The notes under the pieces: model-generated
The model's input: only the letters and a program-made list of their open reading frames with translations
Told to the model about the DNA's origin: nothing
Database searches by the model: none
Shown: positions 55,440 to 64,000 of the stretch, piece after piece
Layout of the letters: each line of letters begins with the position of its first letter
Position numbering within the stretch: position 1 is the stretch's first letter
From: Ramazzottius varieornatus
Lineage: Eukaryota; Tardigrada; Eutardigrada; Parachela; Ramazzottiidae
Direction of reading: 5' to 3'
Length of the DNA stretch: 64,000 nucleotides
Assembly: GCA_001949185.1 (NCBI GenBank)
Contig: BDGG01000008.1
Coordinates: forward strand, 1,609,648-1,673,647
Made by a program: the position numbers and the translations under genes

Positions 55440-55880
55440 CAGGAAAGAAGCGACGATCAAATTCCATTCATCTCGTAGCCTAGAGCCAAAGTTTGTCTCA
55501 GTTAGGAGCGGACGAGAAGTGGAGCAAGATCACGAAAGCGTATTCGAACTCGGCATCGTCGAAGCGGCAGTTTGTGGGTCGTTGGACTAAATCCGCAGGC
55601 TACCTTACTACGTATGAGCATCAGTTGTGTTGAAGCCTGTCATTTTACAGGTTTATTATGCTCAAACATGTGCCCAGAAAATTATGTTCATTGACTGGTT
55701 CCATCTCTCAGATAGCTATAGCTAGAGTCAAAGTTTTTCTCAGTTGGGAGCGGAAGAGAAGTGTACCAAGATTAGAAAAGCTTATTAGGTCTCCGGGTCA
55801 CCGAAGAAGCAATTTATGGACTTTTGGCCTAAATCCACAGGCTATTGCAATAGGAGCACTAATTTGAAAAGTGCTCCGGA
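55440..55880. repeat. Two diverged direct repeats of about 150 bp
   Basis: 55480-55625 and 55710-55860 share CTAGAG.CAAAGTTT.TCTCAG, GGAGCGGA.GAGAAGTG and CTAAATCC.CAGGCTA in the same order and orientation. Not coding over their length. They adjoin the Ulp1-like relic and may belong to the same element. Confidence 0.6.
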
Positions 55881-55898
55881 CACCATCGAAAACCACCA

Positions 55899-56336
55899 GT
55901 GTCTCCGCACACTACGTTTTCACCACCGTTCGTTTGGACGTACCAGGTGAAAGACCAGTTGTGGCTTCTCTACGGATGGAAACTACACGAGGATGAAGAC
56001 CTCACTTGTAGCTACGTGTCTGTACAACATCAGCAGAACGGTTTCGACTGCGGCTTCTTCGCATTCGCGTGCGTCTACGGGATAATTGATGGCCGAGATC
56101 CGGGGACAGCATCTTTCTCCGGCAAAACACTGCGAAAGCGGTTCTATGACAGTTCCAACAATAAAAAGATCGAGAAACTGTCACGCCGTCGAGGGAGTCC
56201 TGGTACCAGAGTGGGATATCAAAGCGCGGTCACTATGACCAAAGACCTAACGGTGTTGTGGCAAGCTCAGAGAACAGGAACGACTCATGATCCTGAAGAT
56301 CGTGCTATCGATGAAACCCTCGTAACAGAAATTTAG
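55899..56336 (+). pseudogene. Ulp1/C48-type cysteine protease relic, probably transposon-derived
   Basis: The open frame contains SVQHQQNGFDCGFFAFACVY GIIDGRDP, the C-terminal half of a C48 (Ulp1/SENP) peptidase. The oxyanion-hole Gln and catalytic Cys (Q..GFDCG) are visible, followed by the FSGKTLRKRF helix. The catalytic His-Asp half is absent and there is no start codon. Such solitary Ulp1-like domains commonly come from DNA transposons. Confidence 0.6.
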
Positions 56337-56339
56337 GGA

Positions 56340-56749
56340 ACAATCAGCGTAGGATTTCACGTGCAGTTTGACCAGAAGCCCGCGCATTTCGTCTCGTTGC
56401 TGACATGAGCATCGGCTTCCACAAGTCTTGTTTTGCAGCAAATATGTGAAAAGCGCCTGGCGAGTAGTCGAAATTTTTAACGTCTATACGCGGAAGTAGC
56501 GGCTTTATTTCAAACGCCTTCAGCCTTCTGGAATCATGACCGTACCTACATCAGTATTACGTAATAGTAATAAATTACTGCTGTTTTGCTTTGCGAAGTA
56601 TACTGTGAATTCATGGCGGACTCTTCAGATAAAGGAGATCTCGTTTATCTGAAACTCCCTCTGCATTCAGGTTGGAAAGCGCTCGGAGTGGTAGTTTTCT
56701 GACAACACTCAATGAAAATATATTTTGAAATACGTGAAGCGATCGCTTA
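56340..56749. other. Intergenic
   Basis: No feature recognised. Confidence 0.4.
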
Positions 56750-57860
56750 TTATGTACGCATTGGTAGCGAAGCTTTGAAACCAGCGATCATATTACTATA
56801 AATTTCTGGGCGCGGTGGTTGGCAAGCTGACAAGTTATTGTCGAAGGTTTGCTCCTGCAAGTCTGTAATGCTAAGGCAGTATGGCTTCAGGGTATCATTA
56901 ATAATCTTATTTTTCGCTTCTTTCTGCGCCGCGGACAACTGGTTTGGGTTTATGCGCACGTCCACGTAAACGTACGGCACGTCACAAACGCCGGTTCCAA
57001 AGTTCGGCTTGGCGCATTCGTACTGGATAGCCATGCCTTCCGAAGAAGGGTCCAGGTAGAGTTGATACAGCTGATGGATGGCTAGAAAGCAGAAAAACGG
57101 GAATTTTGAAATCATGAGAGCCCGCAGACAACGTTGAAGATATGATGATCCCAAGTGCGGCGCGCTTCCAACTAACCACACTGAAAACGTACGCCACTTG
57201 GGGTTTTGATAAGGCTGGTCTTCAATGTGGCGCAGTCTCCTGGCCAATGTTGCCGAAAAAGTGCGCGACTTGAGAAAAACGTCACTGTCGATTTGCTCAA
57301 GTGGCGCGCGTTTGCGGTCAGTAAGAATACAGACGTCCACCACTTGGGAACTCGGATCTTGGCGAGTTTGTTTGTGAGTCGCCCTGTCTGTGCTTGTGTT
57401 TACTTGGGTTCGTGGTTCTGTCGGTCTGGACTCGGTAATACGTTGCTATTCCATCGACACGACCGACGATGAGGTTAAACCGTCCAATGCATGCGGCGGA
57501 TGCATCTCGATTGGTGATGGTTATTTTCTGATCGGTCATAACAGCCGAAATGCTGGTTCCGGGGTAGTAAGTCCTTTCGACGATGGTGTTCTCAAGGACC
57601 TTGTTTAGGGTGAGGGGCAGGTTGTCCTTTTTCATGTACTGGTACCACACTCCGACCATCCGCTCGCGGTCTGTTGGAATGGAGGATGCCATGACCGACG
57701 GCAGGCCACAAGCAGGGATTGATGAGTTGGAGCCATAAGCGCGTCCTTGCATCGAGCTGGCGAGCTGTCTGTCATTCGAGAACTGACCGTTCGCCTCGCA
57801 GTAGACCAGCTGGACGGCGAGATAAACAGCGGTAAGCAATAGAGAAAAAGAAAGGTCCAT
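56750..57860 (-). CDS. Lipocalin-like secreted protein (intact copy)
   Basis: Two exons, 57860-57404 and 57081-56750, phase 1, 262 aa. Signal peptide MDLSFSLLLTAVYLAVQLVY CEA. The lipocalin G-x-W first conserved region is VGVWYQYMKKD, followed by beta-barrel-like strands (YPGTSISAVMTDQKITITNR, GRFNLIVGRVDGIATYYRVQ). The C-terminal block has HQLYQLYLDPS, YECAKPNFGTGVCDVPY, NDTLKPYCLS and NLSACQPPRPEIYSNM. Cysteines are present in pairs and probably disulphide-bonded. Probable extracellular carrier of a small hydrophobic ligand. The cluster has two further copies to the left, both broken. The intron carries three tandem hairpin repeats (57150-57352). Confidence 0.75.
57148..57375. repeat. Three consecutive GTGGCGCAC hairpins, intact lipocalin intron
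   Basis: Copies at about 57148-57202, 57222-57274 and 57298-57350. The last is followed by CGGATCTTGGCGAGTTTGTT. Confidence 0.85.
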
Positions 57861-57910
57861 CTTTGAGATTTGCGGTTAGAACTGAGCAGGTGGATCTGAC
57901 GAGGAAGAGC

Positions 57911-58315
57911 GCAGTTATAATCCCGCAAACGTCATCGAAAAATGTAAACGTGGCACGACGGAACGACTAACAATGTTTCGGCCGGATCTTTTCATCTACC
58001 CCGAAGCAAAGTATTCCGACTTTCTAGCTACCGCGCCACGTAGTCATCAAATCGAGTCTCTTGGTGGACAGACAGCAGATGCTTTCAGACATATGAAGAT
58101 GATACGTTAACGCTCCTTCTGGCTTCGAGATACCTTTTTCGACCGATCAAAGCGATGTGACGTGCAGTAACGGAAGTGAACAAAACACAGGCGAGTAACT
58201 TGAGGCTGAAACCGCCGGTGCTCCACGAGACGGAGATAACCGTAAGGCGTTTGTCATTACGGGATATTATCAATAATCGTGCTGTGCGTAACCAAATAGT
58301 CGCTGGCATCGCTTA
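57911..58315. other. Intergenic
   Basis: Upstream of the lipocalin gene. Nothing recognised. Confidence 0.4.
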
Positions 58316-58540
58316 CTATAATTGAACTAGGGAATCTTCTTCTGGAACTTTTCCCATGGTGCTGCGCCCTGTCGTCTGCAACTCGTAAGAGAAACCAACA
58401 CGTCCCTGTACCTCGGCCATTCGATGTGCGTGACCATCCGCTATTTCGTCAAGCTCATCGCCGGCTGCTTCAGCGACCGCCACGGCCGCATCGCTCGTCT
58501 TCGGTTCTGGGCCGTAACCTTTCCGGTGTCCTTCCGCCAT
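58316..58540 (-). CDS. Possible small acidic protein
   Basis: 74 codons from the ATG at 58540 (MAEGHRKGYGPEPKTSDAAV), Ala/Glu/Asp-rich, ending KVPEEDSLVQL. Codon usage with G/C third positions looks coding-like, but no family is recognised. The opposite strand also has an open frame here. Confidence 0.25.
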   Translation of the reverse strand: MAEGHRKGYGPEPKTSDAAVAVAEAAGDELDEIADGHAHRMAEVQGRVGFSYELQTTGRSTMGKVPEEDSLVQL

Positions 58541-58920
58541 TACTTCGTAACCCAAACAGCAGCGACGCACGCGCTCTACATCTGCGCGGGAATGATTGTA
58601 CGCTTACGTTCACGTAACTTAGCACTCACGCCAGACATTGTCATTGACATTTTGGGTCGTTCGACGCCAGACATTGTCATTGACTCTTTTTGAAGCGCAT
58701 GGAAAACGAACCTTTACTACTCACTTTCCGTAATTGCTTGACCATCATTTTATCACCAAAAGAATTTCTTGAACACGAAATCCACTCACTGCGGAATCTC
58801 AGGCCTGAAAGTATATCGATAAAACCAAACAATCTACGAACAAGGAAAGTGGCACAGCAATAGGCTCACGGTTTCTAACAAAGACTTCAAGGTAAACCAA
58901 CAACGTTCAATACAAAGCAT

Positions 58921-59336
58921 CTAGATGTTTGGATTTGGAATAGGGTCCGTCTTTCTGGGCATGACCTCTGTCTGGCTGTCCGAAGCTTGCTCGTCGCTCC
59001 CGAATGTCATCTTCTCGTGGGTCCACGTACCGTGACGGGAGGTTGTGGCAGGCAGGACATTCAGCAGCGCAGCGACCTTTTCATCGTCCCTATCCAGGTT
59101 GGCTTTCGTACGCGTGGGGGTAGACTGGTCCTCGCCGTTGCCGGCGGTGGAGTCGAGCTGAGGCTGAGAACCGGAGTCATCGTGGAAGTCGGCGTAGCAG
59201 CGGTCGTAGCCCCAGTAAAGCGACGGCCCTCTCTTCCTCGATGACGGAAACGACGGCGAAGATGACGACCGGACGTCGACTCCAGCATGCACAGCAACGG
59301 AAGAGCCGCCACGATCAGGACCTTCAGCGACACCAT
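58921..59336 (-). CDS. Small secreted protein, probably frameshifted
   Basis: The ATG at 59336 opens MVSLKVLIVAALPLLCMLES TSG, a strong signal peptide. The frame runs to a stop at 59061 as an Arg- then Thr/Ser/Pro-rich sequence of 91 aa. A second, overlapping frame without stops (59415-58921) contains a more natural acidic mature-protein-like sequence (LYWGYDRCYADFHDDSG, ANLDRDDEKVAALLNVLP) ending at 58921. A one-base indel near 59230 would join the signal peptide to this second frame. Which frame is used cannot be decided here. Confidence 0.4.
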
Positions 59337-59766
59337 GTTGCCGAAACATCGAAATGTTAGAACTCTTTGATACTGTCGAGCGGATAGTGTGCGTTTTCCA
59401 ATCAATGCAATTCATTACAGACTTAATAAGAATTACACTTCATGTGTTAGTCAGGGTGGAGCACCGTTTTATCCCACAAATCTTAGTTAATGTAATTCAA
59501 ACAGGTAACACAAGATTAGATTTCGGCCATGAGAAATCACAGAGGAGAATGGGAAACGGTAACAAGCTATCAGAGTTCCACGTATCACATCTACAGTCAG
59601 CCATCATCCAATATATCACTTGAGGTTCGGCGGGAAATCAAAGACAACTACTTCCGAGTTATCCACAATCAGTTCTAAGGCACTATCCATCAGTGAAAAC
59701 AAAAACTGGCCCGTCAAGAGAAAAAACAAAACAGATTATTGAACAAACGAAGATTCAGCTTTGAAA
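59337..59766. other. Intergenic
   Basis: 3' flank of the ABC transporter. No feature recognised. Confidence 0.4.

Positions 59767-64000
<4,234 letters not shown>

Overview
This is eukaryotic nuclear DNA from an animal with a compact genome. Nearly every recognisable gene is split by short GT-AG introns of about 45-350 bp, genes sit on both strands a few hundred bases to a few kb apart, and many are clear orthologues of animal proteins. The set (LHFPL tetraspan, Id/extramacrochaetae HLH, natriuretic-peptide-receptor-like ectodomain, SCAP, SOAT, GNL1, DNAAF3, Derlin, SRP9, ABCC transporter, many small secreted proteins) fits a small-genome invertebrate. A tardigrade would fit well, but that is inference. 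Splice sites below were placed by reading frame and protein family similarity, so individual junctions can be off by one site.

Layout. 0-6 kb: 5' end of a secreted protein running off the left edge (-), a small secreted protein (+), and an L-galactose-dehydrogenase-like aldo-keto reductase (+). 6-10 kb: MITEs, an inverted repeat, an uncharacterised charged ORF and a PIF/Harbinger-like transposase remnant. 10-15 kb: complete SCAP in 13 exons (+), then tRNA-Lys(UUU). 15-19 kb: a secreted Ala/Pro/Thr-rich Cys protein (-), a damaged dynein-regulatory-complex-like IQ gene (-) and a secreted Gly/Arg-rich protein (+). 19.5-23 kb: sterol O-acyltransferase (-, 11 exons). 24-28 kb: a tetraspan membrane protein (-) with a TA-rich palindrome in an intron, and the GTPase GNL1 (-). 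28.7-31.3 kb: a headless CD-MPR-like protein (+) and a C-type lectin with a basic, LEA-like tail (+). 31.8 kb: 5S rRNA. 34 kb: Id/emc HLH protein with TATA and Inr. 35.5-38.5 kb: a receptor-guanylyl-cyclase-like receptor (-) that stops just inside the membrane, inside a MITE. 39-43.3 kb: a transposon nest. 44-45.3 kb: LHFPL (+). 45.8-48.2 kb: GH3-domain enzyme (-). 48.7-51.3 kb: DNAAF3 (-). 51.7-52.9 kb: Derlin (-), divergent from SRP9 (+, 53.3-53.8 kb). 54-58 kb: a lipocalin cluster with one intact and two decayed copies, a duplicated scrap of SRP9 and a Ulp1-protease relic. 58-59.5 kb: small ORFs. 59.8-64 kb: 3' part of an ABCC/MRP transporter (-).

Two themes stand out. Sterol handling: SCAP (sterol-regulated SREBP escort) and SOAT (sterol esterification) lie 5 kb apart, although no co-regulation is demonstrated. 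Repeats: a short hairpin built on a GTGGCGCAC / GTGCGCCAC arm pair occurs about 22 times, almost always in introns or intergenic DNA, and is the strongest unexplained signal in the window. Several MITEs carry recognisable terminal inverted repeats and target-site duplications.
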